Part shown: positions 6,310 to 12,388 of the stretch, in pieces
How the letters are laid out: the number at the start of each line of letters is the position of its first letter
Numbering within the stretch: position 1 is the stretch's first letter
Source of the DNA: Chloroflexota bacterium
GTDB taxonomy: Bacteria > Chloroflexota > Limnocylindria > Limnocylindrales > CSP1-4
DNA length: 13,631 bases
Direction: 5' to 3'
NCBI GenBank assembly: GCA_016200675.1
Contig: JACQEH010000041.1
Coordinates: forward strand, 1 to 13,631
Notes under the pieces: generated by a model
What the model was told of the DNA's origin: nothing
Database searches by the model: none
What the model saw: only the letters and a program-made list of their open reading frames with translations
Translations under genes and position numbers: made by a program

Positions 6310-6863
6310 GCAGGCCGCTTCGCGCCCTCGTCGTTGCCGACGGCGCCGCCCCGACCCGGCCCGACCTCGACGAAGCCTGGCCAGGCTGGGACGACGGGCG
6401 GGGGATCGCGGTCGACATGGTGCCGACCGACAAGGACGCCTCGGACACCGAGCTCGGGGTGCTCGCCGCGATCGCCGCCGGTGATCGCTCCGTGGTCATC
6501 CTCGGTGCCCTCGGCGGACCGCGGCCGGATCACGCGCGCGCCAACGTTTCCCTCCTGGGCCATCCCGCGGCAGCCGGCTGCGCCGTCACGATCCTCGATC
6601 CCATGGCCCGCATCCGCCTCCTGGCAGGACGCGCCGGGCAGTTGAGCCTGACCGGCCGGGTCGGCGACGTCGTCTCGCTGATTCCCCTCGAGACCACGAC
6701 GGGGATCACGACCTCCGGCCTTCGATACGCCCTGGCCGGGGCGACGCTGGACCCCGGGCCCGCCCGCGGGATCTCGAACGTCCGCACCGCGACCGAGGCG
6801 ACCGTCGTCATCAGGCGTGGGCGGCTGCTCCTGGTGGAGGCCCCTGCTAGGCTCTCCCGATGA
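6306..6863 (+). CDS. Thiamine pyrophosphokinase-like protein with internal deletion of the GDxDS region
   Basis: A 185-residue protein of the thiamine pyrophosphokinase family (thiamine + ATP to thiamine diphosphate + AMP). Recognisable parts are the N-terminal strand RALVVADGAAP (6-16), DKDASDTEL (42-50), ILGALGGPRPDH (65-76), VVSLIPL (122-128), GITTSGLRYAL (133-143) and GISN (155-158). Missing is the stretch normally between the first strand and DKDxTDTE: the second strand with its aspartate-glycine motif and the GDxDS metal-binding motif, about 35-40 residues. The sequence passes directly from WPGWDDG (25-31) to GIAVDMVPTDKD. The frame is intact, so this is an in-frame loss, not a frameshift. 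Catalysis in the usual way looks impossible. The gene starts with GTG in a GTGA overlap with the HAD gene and ends in an ATGA overlap with the peroxiredoxin gene. Confidence 0.82.
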   Translation: MSRPLRALVVADGAAPTRPDLDEAWPGWDDGRGIAVDMVPTDKDASDTELGVLAAIAAGDRSVVILGALGGPRPDHARANVSLLGHPAAAGCAVTILDPMARIRLLAGRAGQLSLTGRVGDVVSLIPLETTTGITTSGLRYALAGATLDPGPARGISNVRTATEATVVIRRGRLLLVEAPARLSR

Positions 6864-7354
6864 GCGTTCCCAACGTCGGCGATCTCGCCCCGGAGATCAG
6901 CCTTCCCGACGACCACGGGGGCAGCCATCGCCTCGCCGACCAGCGGGGTCGCTGGACGATCGTGTACTTCTATCCTGCGGACGACACGCCCGGCTGCACG
7001 ACCGAGGCCTGCCAGTTCCGGGACATGGACGCGGAGGTCAGGGACACCGGGGCCGACGTGTGGGGGATCAGTCCGGACGGGGCCGCCAGCCACCGCCGCT
7101 TCCGGGAGAAGTTCCAGCTGCCCTTCACCCTCCTCTCGGACGAGGACCATGCCGTCGCCGAGGCCTACGGGGCGTGGACGCTGAAGACCAACTACGGCCG
7201 CGAGTACATGGGCATCCAGCGCTCGAGCTTCCTCGTCGATCCGGACGGGCGGATCGCCCGGGTCTGGCCAAAGGTCAAGGCCGACGGCCATGCCGCGGAG
7301 GTCCTGGCCGCCCTCAGCGAGGCCCGCGCCGCCCGCGCGGCGGCCCCGTCCTGA
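6860..7354 (+). CDS. bcp: Peroxiredoxin, Bcp/PrxQ type (thiol peroxidase)
   Basis: A 164-residue cytoplasmic peroxidase that reduces hydrogen peroxide and organic hydroperoxides with a thioredoxin-like donor. The thioredoxin fold starts IVYFYPADDTPGCTTEACQFRD (first Y at 36). C46 is the peroxidatic cysteine, with T43 in the family PxxxTxxC motif. C51, five residues on, is the resolving cysteine of the atypical 2-Cys PrxQ type. The conserved active-site arginine appears as R121 in IQRSSFLVDPDG. Length is normal; the last 20 residues are an Ala/Arg-rich tail. ATG at 6860 overlaps the preceding stop (ATGA). The gene sits third in the HAD-TPK-Bcp-LmbE operon. I see no specific link between the peroxidase and its neighbours other than cotranscription. 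Confidence 0.95.
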   Translation: MSVPNVGDLAPEISLPDDHGGSHRLADQRGRWTIVYFYPADDTPGCTTEACQFRDMDAEVRDTGADVWGISPDGAASHRRFREKFQLPFTLLSDEDHAVAEAYGAWTLKTNYGREYMGIQRSSFLVDPDGRIARVWPKVKADGHAAEVLAALSEARAARAAAPS

Positions 7355-7368
7355 CGATCGCCAGCACC

Positions 7369-8193
7369 GTGGCCGCCCAGTCGTCCGGACCGGTCGAGAC
7401 TCCGCACGAGTGGCGTCCGGCGCGCTTCATGGTCATCGTGGCCCACCCCGACGACGCCGATTTCGGGCCGGCCGCGACGGCCGCCCGCTGGATCGATGCC
7501 GGGTCGGCCGGTTGGCTGGTCTGCTGCACCAGCGGCGATCAGGGTGGCGAGGACCATGCGGCCGATCCCCTCGAGCTCGCGGCGATCCGCGAGGCCGAGC
7601 AGCGGGCGGCCGCAGCCGTGGTGGGCTACGAGGGCGTCTCCTTCCTGCACCAGCCCGACGGCGCCCTCGCCAACGACCTCGCCCTCCGCGAGCTGCTCGT
7701 GCGCGAGATCCGGACCTTCCGCCCCGATGCGGTCCTGGCGACCGACCCCGAGACGCTCTTCCACGGGGACGGCGGCATCAACCACACGGACCACCGGGCG
7801 GCGGCCATCGCGGCCGTCGACGCGGTCTATCCCGCGGCACGGAACCCGATGTCGTTTCCGTGGCTGGCTCGTGACGGGCTCGCCCCGCACGAGGTTCGCC
7901 GGCTCTACCTCTTCTGGTCCAACCACGCCACTGCCCGGGTCGACGTCACGGCCACGATCGGGCGCAAGGTCGACGCCCTCCGTGCCCACGCCAGCCAGAT
8001 CAAGCATCCCGAGAAGCTCGACGAGCGGATGCGCGCCTGGGCCAGGGAGGAAGGCGCCGCCATCGGGGTGGCGGCGGGCGAGGCCTTCCGGGTCATCGTG
8101 ATCGACGAGGATCCCGACGACGGGAGCCCGGAGGGGACGGACGCGGCCGAAGCCGAGGCGGCGGCAGCCGAGGCGGCATCGCAGGAGCGCTGA
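7369..8193 (+). CDS. PIG-L/LmbE-family zinc-dependent deacetylase
   Basis: A 274-residue member of the LmbE/PIG-L family, metal-dependent N-deacetylases of N-acetylglucosamine-type substrates (MshB and Mca in mycothiol metabolism, BshB in bacillithiol). Zinc-binding pieces are visible: AHPDDADF (25-32), with ligands H26 and D29, and INHTDHRA (137-144), supplying H142 plus H139. CTSGDQGGED (53-62) is the usual loop after the second strand. Residues from about 250 on form an acidic Ala/Glu-rich tail. The chosen start is GTG at 7369, 14 bases after the peroxiredoxin stop, because EWRPARF before the first strand looks like family sequence; an ATG at 7429 would place MVIVAHPDD at the very N-terminus. 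A role in thiol metabolism next to a peroxiredoxin is attractive but is only inference. No other mycothiol or bacillithiol gene is in the window. Confidence 0.9.
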   Translation: MAAQSSGPVETPHEWRPARFMVIVAHPDDADFGPAATAARWIDAGSAGWLVCCTSGDQGGEDHAADPLELAAIREAEQRAAAAVVGYEGVSFLHQPDGALANDLALRELLVREIRTFRPDAVLATDPETLFHGDGGINHTDHRAAAIAAVDAVYPAARNPMSFPWLARDGLAPHEVRRLYLFWSNHATARVDVTATIGRKVDALRAHASQIKHPEKLDERMRAWAREEGAAIGVAAGEAFRVIVIDEDPDDGSPEGTDAAEAEAAAAEAASQER

Positions 8194-8225
8194 GCGGGTG
8201 CTCCCGACGGGTGGAGGTCGGCGCC

Positions 8226-9365
8226 TCAGGCCCGGGTACGGGGCTCCATGAGCGTGGCCCGAACACGATCCCAGGAGCTCCAAAGTCGTTTGAGGTCCGA
8301 CCCACCACCGGCCGCGAGGGCCCGGACCTCCTCGAGGTCCATCGTCGGCGCCTCCGCGGTGAGGAAGTCGTCGGTCGCGATCGTGACCTCGCGGTACAAG
8401 GAAGCGATCTCCTCCTGCGTCGGCCAGGCCCGGATGCGTCGCGGCTCGAGCCCGGCCGCGGCAACAGCGGCCGTCAGGTCGCGATAGGTCGGGACATGGC
8501 CATCGGCCCAGCCATCGACGCCATCGAAGCGATAGCCGAGGCCTGCCAGGGCGCCCGCGATCTCGCGGCACTGCGGCACCGTGAACGTATCCCAGAAGGG
8601 ATTGCCGACCGGGAAGTCGAGCCAGCCCGCGCGGACAGCGCGATCGGCGATGGCGCTGACGAGGGCCAGGATCGACGCGTGCCACGGTCGGCGCTCCGCG
8701 GCGTCCGTGCCGGCGAGCGCCGCGGTGGCGGCGAAGAGGGCCTGGTGGTCGCCGCGAAGGATCCGGACCAGGGCTGGCACGTCGGGGTCGGCGCCGTCCA
8801 CGGCGGGCTCGGGTCGGGCCGTCGGTTCGGTTACCGGGGCTTGGATCGGCGCGCCGTTCGGCGCGCCAGGCGCGTCCGCCGCTTCGGACCGGGTTTCGAG
8901 GAGGGCGGTCGCGGTGGGCATGCCCGTCCGGTAGAGGCGTTCCGCGGCCAGGGCCGCCCGGACCCTCAGGGCATCGAGTGCGGGATCCCGCTCCGGCACG
9001 ATCGGGATGCCCGACGCGACCGGCATTGGAGCGGCAAAGGGAACGGTCGTTCGGTAGCGGTCGGCCGTCGCGGCCATGATGGGGGCCGGCCAGCCGAGGG
9101 ATCCGGGAGGTGGTGGATCGGCCGGCGGGTCGTCCCGATCGAGCCGTCGGCGGTCGGCGGGACCGCCGCGCGCGGGCTCCGCGGTGTGGGTGACGAAGGC
9201 GTCGGAGGACAGGGTCGCGGCGCGCCGGGGCACGGCGCCATGCTCAACCGTGAGGCGAACCTCGCGGGCCGCCGGTCGCGCGCCCATCACCATGACGAGG
9301 GCCGAACCGCTCGCGACGCCGAGCACGAGCCCGAGCGCCAGGAAGGCGAACTCGCTGGCGGTCAT
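8226..9365 (-). CDS. Membrane-anchored protein of unknown function
   Basis: Predicted 379 residues. One N-terminal membrane helix (about residues 5-28, beginning EFAFLALGLVLGVASGSALV) would act as an uncleaved anchor. Then comes a basic patch, and a Pro/Ala/Asp-rich low-complexity linker (about 60-130). A short helical segment follows (130-160), then a second Pro/Ala linker (160-195). The C-terminal domain (195-379) is helical and rich in aromatics: ILRGDHQALFAATAALAG, GNPFWDTFTVPQ, FDGVDGWADGHVPTYRDL, EEIASLYREV and LKRLWSSWDRVR. I do not recognise the domain; no catalytic motif is apparent. The start is the ATG at 9365, with AAGGA about 6 bases upstream. A GTG- or ATG-initiated form 48 bases longer is open but would bury the ribosome site. 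It is convergent with the LmbE gene (32-base gap) and divergent from the respiratory operon, with its own near-consensus promoter. Confidence 0.8.
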   Translation of the reverse strand: MTASEFAFLALGLVLGVASGSALVMVMGARPAAREVRLTVEHGAVPRRAATLSSDAFVTHTAEPARGGPADRRRLDRDDPPADPPPPGSLGWPAPIMAATADRYRTTVPFAAPMPVASGIPIVPERDPALDALRVRAALAAERLYRTGMPTATALLETRSEAADAPGAPNGAPIQAPVTEPTARPEPAVDGADPDVPALVRILRGDHQALFAATAALAGTDAAERRPWHASILALVSAIADRAVRAGWLDFPVGNPFWDTFTVPQCREIAGALAGLGYRFDGVDGWADGHVPTYRDLTAAVAAAGLEPRRIRAWPTQEEIASLYREVTIATDDFLTAEAPTMDLEEVRALAAGGGSDLKRLWSSWDRVRATLMEPRTRA

Positions 9366-9415
9366 CTCCCGTCCTTCCCGGCCGGCAACGTCCCACCGAC
9401 CATCGTCCGGCATTG

Positions 9416-9444
9416 AGCGTAGCTGCGAGCATGGAGCGCGTCAA
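9416..9444 (-). promoter_or_regulatory. Near-consensus sigma70 promoter of the 8226-9365 gene
   Basis: On the minus strand TTGACG (9444-9439) and TACGCT (9421-9416) are 17 bases apart; this is the best promoter match in the window. Transcription would begin near 9409 and give a leader of about 45 bases with a Shine-Dalgarno sequence before the ATG at 9365. The -35 box lies 3 bases from the first GCGATCGTGC repeat unit. Confidence 0.55.
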
Positions 9445-9447
9445 CCC

Positions 9448-9498
9448 GCGATCGTGCTTGCGATCGTGCTCGTGTCGCGATCGTGCTCGCGATCGTGC
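9448..9498. repeat. Four direct copies of GCGATCGTGC between divergent promoters
   Basis: Exact copies of GCGATCGTGC occur at 9448-9457, 9460-9469, 9477-9486 and 9489-9498. Start-to-start spacings are 12, 17 and 12 bases, so they form two pairs. Each unit contains the palindromic core GCGATCG(T/C). The set lies immediately upstream of the minus-strand -35 box and about 90 bases upstream of the plus-strand one. It may be an operator array or a low-complexity expansion. Confidence 0.6.
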
Positions 9499-9506
9499 GA
9501 GCATCC

Positions 9507-9534
9507 CCTGCCGCTCGCGCCCTGCCGCTCGCGC
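9507..9534. repeat. Perfect 14-base tandem duplication
   Basis: CCTGCCGCTCGCGC occurs twice in direct succession (9507-9520 and 9521-9534). Farther along (to about 9580) the sequence is a CGCTC-rich low-complexity stretch. No gene is supported between 9366 and 9697, and the rest of this gap is promoter and leader. Confidence 0.6.
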
Positions 9535-9584
9535 ACACGGGGGCCTCACGCTCCCCGCTCGCGCTCGCGCTCACGCGAGGTTCT

Positions 9585-9614
9585 TTGCGCTGCCGATCCG
9601 CCGGATGGTAGATT
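9585..9614 (+). promoter_or_regulatory. Probable promoter of the respiratory operon
   Basis: TTGCGC (9585-9590) and TAGATT (9609-9614) are 18 bases apart. Transcription would begin near 9621, leaving about 75 bases of leader before the TTG at 9698. That leader can fold CCGGC against GCCGG around 9617-9636. The -35 match is moderate and the -10 match is good. Confidence 0.45.
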
Positions 9615-9697
9615 CCCGGTGCCGGCCGGTCCCCGCCGGTCTTCTTGTTCGCCCCGCCTCCCAGCGCCGTCAAACGAGAAAGGCACAACCGCCCACT

Positions 9698-11533
9698 TTG
9701 GCTCTCGACCTGCACCAGGAATTCCTCGTCCAGCCCGTCGACGCCTCGTGGTTGCAGTGCAACATCGAGTGCCAGGAGGCGTGCCCGGTCGGGACGAACT
9801 GCCGCGGCTACCTGAACCTCGCGGCCGAGGGCCGCTTCGAGGAGGGCTACATCCTGTCGCGGGAGCCGAACCCCGTTGCGGCGATGTGCTCGTATGTCTG
9901 CTCCGCCCCGTGCGAGCGGGCCTGCCGTCGCGGCGACATCGACCGCCCCCTCGCCATCCGGGCGATGAAGCGCTTCCTCGTCGAGTGGCACGAGGCATCG
10001 GGGATCCCGGACGTCATGCCCCACATCGAGGCCCGCAGCGAGCGCGTCGCGGTCGTCGGGGCGGGTCCGGCGGGGATCGCCGTTGCCCGCGAGCTGGCGA
10101 TGAAGGGCTACGCGGTCGACGTCTATGACAGCCTGCCCTACGGCGGCGGCACGATGCTCATCGGCGTGCCGGCCTTCCGCCTGCCGCGCGAGGCCATCGA
10201 GATGGACGTCCGCCTGGTCGAGCGGCTGGGCGTCCGCTTCCACTTCAACACGACGATCGGCCGGGACCTCACCTTCGAGGATCTCCAGCGGGATCACGAC
10301 GCGGTGGCCATCACCGCCGGGGCGATGAACGCGGTCGCCCTGGATGTGCCCGGCGCGGACCTCGAGGGCGTCGACTACGGCGTCGACTTCATGAAGCGGG
10401 CCAACCTCGGCGAGGAGCTGACCGTCGGCCACGACGTGGTCGTCATCGGCGGCGGCTACACGGCCATGGACTGCTCGCGCACCGCCCTCCGTCACGGCGC
10501 CGACCGTGTCTCGATCGTCTATCGCCGGACGCGCTCGGAGCTGGTGGTCGACGAGGAGGAGCTGGGCGAGACCGAGCGCGAGGGCGTCCGCATGGAGTTC
10601 CTGGCCAGCCCGGTCGAGGTCCTCGGCGAGGACGGCCACGTGACGGGCGTCAAGTTCATCCGCAACAAGCTCGGCGCACCCGACGCCTCGGGGCGCCGCT
10701 CGCCCGTGCCGATCGAGGGCTCCGAGTTCGTCATCGCGGCCGACGTCGTCATCCCGGCCGTGTCGCAGGCGGCGGACCTGACGTTCCTCCCGGTGGAGTC
10801 GGCCTTCGAGGTCAACCGGGGCCGCCTCAAGGTCGACCCGGCGACCTACGCCACGAACGTCCGGGGCGTCTTCGCCTGCGGCGACTTCGTGACCGGTCCC
10901 ACCACCCTCATCGAGGCCGCCGGCCACGGCAAGAAGGCGGCGTACGCGATCGACCGCTACCTCGCCGGCCGGACCGACGTCACGGTCGCCGCCAACGTCA
11001 AGGTCACCAGCTCGTGGCGCCACGAGATGCCCGAGTTCTACGACATCCTGCCGCGCCAGCACATCCCGATGGTCTCCCTCACCGCCCGGATGCCGTCGAC
11101 CGACCCGTCGGTCAACTTCACGACCCCCGTCGAGCTGGGCTACGACGCCACGGCGGCGGTCACCGAGTCGACCCGCTGCCTGATGTGCAACTACAACATC
11201 TGGTTCGATCCCTTCCGCTGCGTCCTATGCGGCGCCTGCGCCGATGTCTGCCCGGAAGGCGTCATCCACATGGTCGACATCAACCAGCTCAAGAGCGAGG
11301 GCCTCCTGTCAGAGGTCGAGGAGGCGTATGGCTGGGAGAACGGCGGGGCGATGATCCTGGACGAGGAGCGCTGCATCCGCTGTGCGCTGTGCGTCAAGCG
11401 ATGCCCCTTTGACGCCATTACGATGGAGCGGTTCGAGCTCCAGGAGGTCTCGACGGACGGCCGGCTCTACAAGGAGTCGTACCGCGATGCCCAGCTCGCC
11501 GGGACCGCCGGCGTGGCAGGAGGTTCCAGGTGA
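9698..11533 (+). CDS. FAD/NAD(P)-binding multi-[4Fe-4S] oxidoreductase, GltD-like with C-terminal ferredoxin domain
   Basis: Predicted 611 residues, cytoplasmic. The N-terminal GltD-type Fe-S domain has eight cysteines: C21, C25, C29, C35, then C64, C68, C72 and C76 (MCSYVCSAPCERAC), for probably two [4Fe-4S] clusters. An FAD-binding fold starts VAVVGAGPAG (117-126). The NAD(P) fold is at VVVIGGGYTAMD (247-258), and the second FAD segment VFACGDFVTGPTTLIEA is at 391-407. A C-terminal ferredoxin follows, with C508/C511/C514/C518 and C559/C562/C565/C569 in the CxxCxxCxxxCP pattern, plus an extra C494-C497 pair. The family moves electrons between NAD(P)H, flavin and Fe-S partners. In GltD the partner is glutamate synthase, but no gltB is present here. 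Cytochrome b and Rieske genes follow directly, so a quinone-linked role is inferred. The start is the TTG at 9698; the in-frame ATG at 9605 lies inside the -10 region. Confidence 0.85.
   Translation: MALDLHQEFLVQPVDASWLQCNIECQEACPVGTNCRGYLNLAAEGRFEEGYILSREPNPVAAMCSYVCSAPCERACRRGDIDRPLAIRAMKRFLVEWHEASGIPDVMPHIEARSERVAVVGAGPAGIAVARELAMKGYAVDVYDSLPYGGGTMLIGVPAFRLPREAIEMDVRLVERLGVRFHFNTTIGRDLTFEDLQRDHDAVAITAGAMNAVALDVPGADLEGVDYGVDFMKRANLGEELTVGHDVVVIGGGYTAMDCSRTALRHGADRVSIVYRRTRSELVVDEEELGETEREGVRMEFLASPVEVLGEDGHVTGVKFIRNKLGAPDASGRRSPVPIEGSEFVIAADVVIPAVSQAADLTFLPVESAFEVNRGRLKVDPATYATNVRGVFACGDFVTGPTTLIEAAGHGKKAAYAIDRYLAGRTDVTVAANVKVTSSWRHEMPEFYDILPRQHIPMVSLTARMPSTDPSVNFTTPVELGYDATAAVTESTRCLMCNYNIWFDPFRCVLCGACADVCPEGVIHMVDINQLKSEGLLSEVEEAYGWENGGAMILDEERCIRCALCVKRCPFDAITMERFELQEVSTDGRLYKESYRDAQLAGTAGVAGGSR
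11518..11523 (+). promoter_or_regulatory. Strong ribosome binding site of the cytochrome b6-like gene
   Basis: AGGAGG ends 6 bases before the GTG at 11530, inside the 3' end of the oxidoreductase gene. It fixes the GTG as the start and suggests high translation of the membrane subunit despite the four-base GTGA gene overlap. Confidence 0.8.
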
Positions 11534-12258
11534 GTTTCCTCGAGCGGGTGGATACCTCCATCCGCCGCAGCCCGGTCTGGCGATCGATCTTCCGCAACCC
11601 GTACCCCAACGACGAGCGGTCGCGGGCCTACGCGGTCATGAACAACGTCTTCCTGCACCTCCACCCGGTGCGGGTCCGCCAGCACGCCGTCCGCTTCGCC
11701 TACACCTTCTGCCTCGGCGGCCTGTCCTTCTTCCTGTTCCTCGTCCTGACCGTGACGGGCGTCTACCTGATGTTCTTCTACGTCCCGTCGGCAACGCAGG
11801 CCTACACGAACATCCTGGATCTCCAGACACGGGTCGCGTTCGGGCTGCTCACCCGGAACATCCATCGGTGGGGCGCCCACCTGATGGTCTTCTTCGTCTT
11901 CCTGCACATGATGCGGGTCTTCTATCACGGGGCCTACAAGCCGCCCCGCGAGTTCAACTGGGTGGTCGGGGTCGTCCTCCTGTTCCTGACGATCATGCTC
12001 AGTTTCACCGGCTACCTCCTGCCCTGGGACCAGATCGCCTACTGGGCCATCACCATCGGCTCGAACATGGCCGGCTACGCGCCGCTCTTCAACGTCCCGG
12101 GCAAGGTCCTGCTGTTGGGCGGCCTCGAGGTCGGCCAGAACACGCTCCTGCGCTTCTATGTCCTCCACATCATGGTGTTCCCGCTGGTGGCGGCCCTCTT
12201 CATGGCCGTCCACTTCTGGCGGATCAGGAAAGATGGAGGAATCAGCGGCCCGCTATGA
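11530..12258 (+). CDS. Cytochrome b6-like subunit (N-terminal cytochrome b domain) of a Rieske/cytochrome b complex
   Basis: A 242-residue membrane protein that holds the two b hemes of a quinol-oxidising bc/b6f-type complex. There are four helices, about 57-84, 113-133, 145-165 and 208-232. The bis-histidine pairs are H112 and H126 in helix B (14 apart) and H213 and H228 in helix D (15 apart), the b6-type spacing. The stretch NIHRWGAHLMV, then FTGYLLPWDQIAYWA (159-173) and the end RKDGGISGPL match cytochrome b6 closely. C61 in FCLGG aligns with the cysteine that covalently holds the extra heme c_n (c_i) in b6f and in Bacillus-type complexes. The protein stops at the b6 length, so the C-terminal half is the separate downstream gene. 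It is coupled to the oxidoreductase gene by a GTGA overlap. The quinone is probably menaquinone, by inference only. Confidence 0.93.
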   Translation: MSFLERVDTSIRRSPVWRSIFRNPYPNDERSRAYAVMNNVFLHLHPVRVRQHAVRFAYTFCLGGLSFFLFLVLTVTGVYLMFFYVPSATQAYTNILDLQTRVAFGLLTRNIHRWGAHLMVFFVFLHMMRVFYHGAYKPPREFNWVVGVVLLFLTIMLSFTGYLLPWDQIAYWAITIGSNMAGYAPLFNVPGKVLLLGGLEVGQNTLLRFYVLHIMVFPLVAALFMAVHFWRIRKDGGISGPL

Positions 12259-12388
12259 CGGCTCACCCGGGCGTTGTTGCCTCCGCGCGGTCGCTCACGC
12301 ACCTTGTAGTGCGCTCGCGACCGTGCTCGGCTCCGCCTTCGGCTGAGCTCGTCCTAACGGGCCCAACTGCTGGTATGAGTGCCAATTC
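12259..12388 (+). other. 130-base spacer splitting the two cytochrome b genes, with repeat-like sequence
   Basis: Nothing codes here. The other cotranscribed junctions in this operon are 4 bases of overlap or 28 bases, so the gap is out of place. It contains TCGCGACCGTGCTCG (12315-12329), which matches 14 of 15 bases of 9475-9489 in the upstream regulatory region. CGCTCACGC also occurs both here (about 12293) and at about 9568. A hairpin can form between GCTCGGC (12325-12331) and GCTGAGC (12342-12348), with one G-U pair. There is no run of T after it, so a classical terminator is unlikely. A dispersed short repeat or a processing/attenuation site is possible. Confidence 0.45.
12371..12379 (+). 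promoter_or_regulatory. Weak extended -10 box before the subunit IV gene
   Basis: TGGTATGAG reads as an extended -10 (TGn plus TATGAG), ending 9 bases before the ATG at 12389. No Shine-Dalgarno sequence precedes that ATG. The geometry equals that of the box before the HAD gene, so an internal leaderless promoter is possible. The last base of the hexamer is off consensus and no -35 is seen. Confidence 0.25.

Noticed and set aside
8194..8225. Bidirectional terminator between the convergent LmbE and membrane-anchored genes
   Set aside because: The 32-base gap has no stable stem followed by a T-run on either strand, so I cannot support a terminator.
7192..8685. Open frame of 497 codons on the minus strand across the LmbE gene and the following gap
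   Set aside because: It crosses two real genes on opposite strands, has no recognisable domain, and the plus strand encodes a clear LmbE protein.
9448..9534. CRISPR-like array
   Set aside because: Units are only 10 or 14 bases with gaps of 0 to 7 bases; there are no spacers and no cas genes.
9605..9697. ATG at 9605 as the start of the flavoprotein
   Set aside because: It lies inside the TAGATT -10 box region, so it would be upstream of the likely transcript start. The extra 31 residues are Arg/Pro-rich and unlike the family N-terminus; TTG at 9698 is preferred.
9362..11062. Open frame of 566 codons on the minus strand opposite the flavoprotein gene
   Set aside because: Composition is that of an antisense shadow (His, Asp and Arg runs); the opposite strand carries a complete GltD-like protein with cysteine and nucleotide motifs.
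9698..11533. Glutamate synthase small subunit (gltD)
   Set aside because: The fold is related, but there is no gltB, and there is an additional C-terminal ferredoxin domain and altered NAD(P)-site residues. It is placed in an operon with a cytochrome b complex, so the symbol would mislead.
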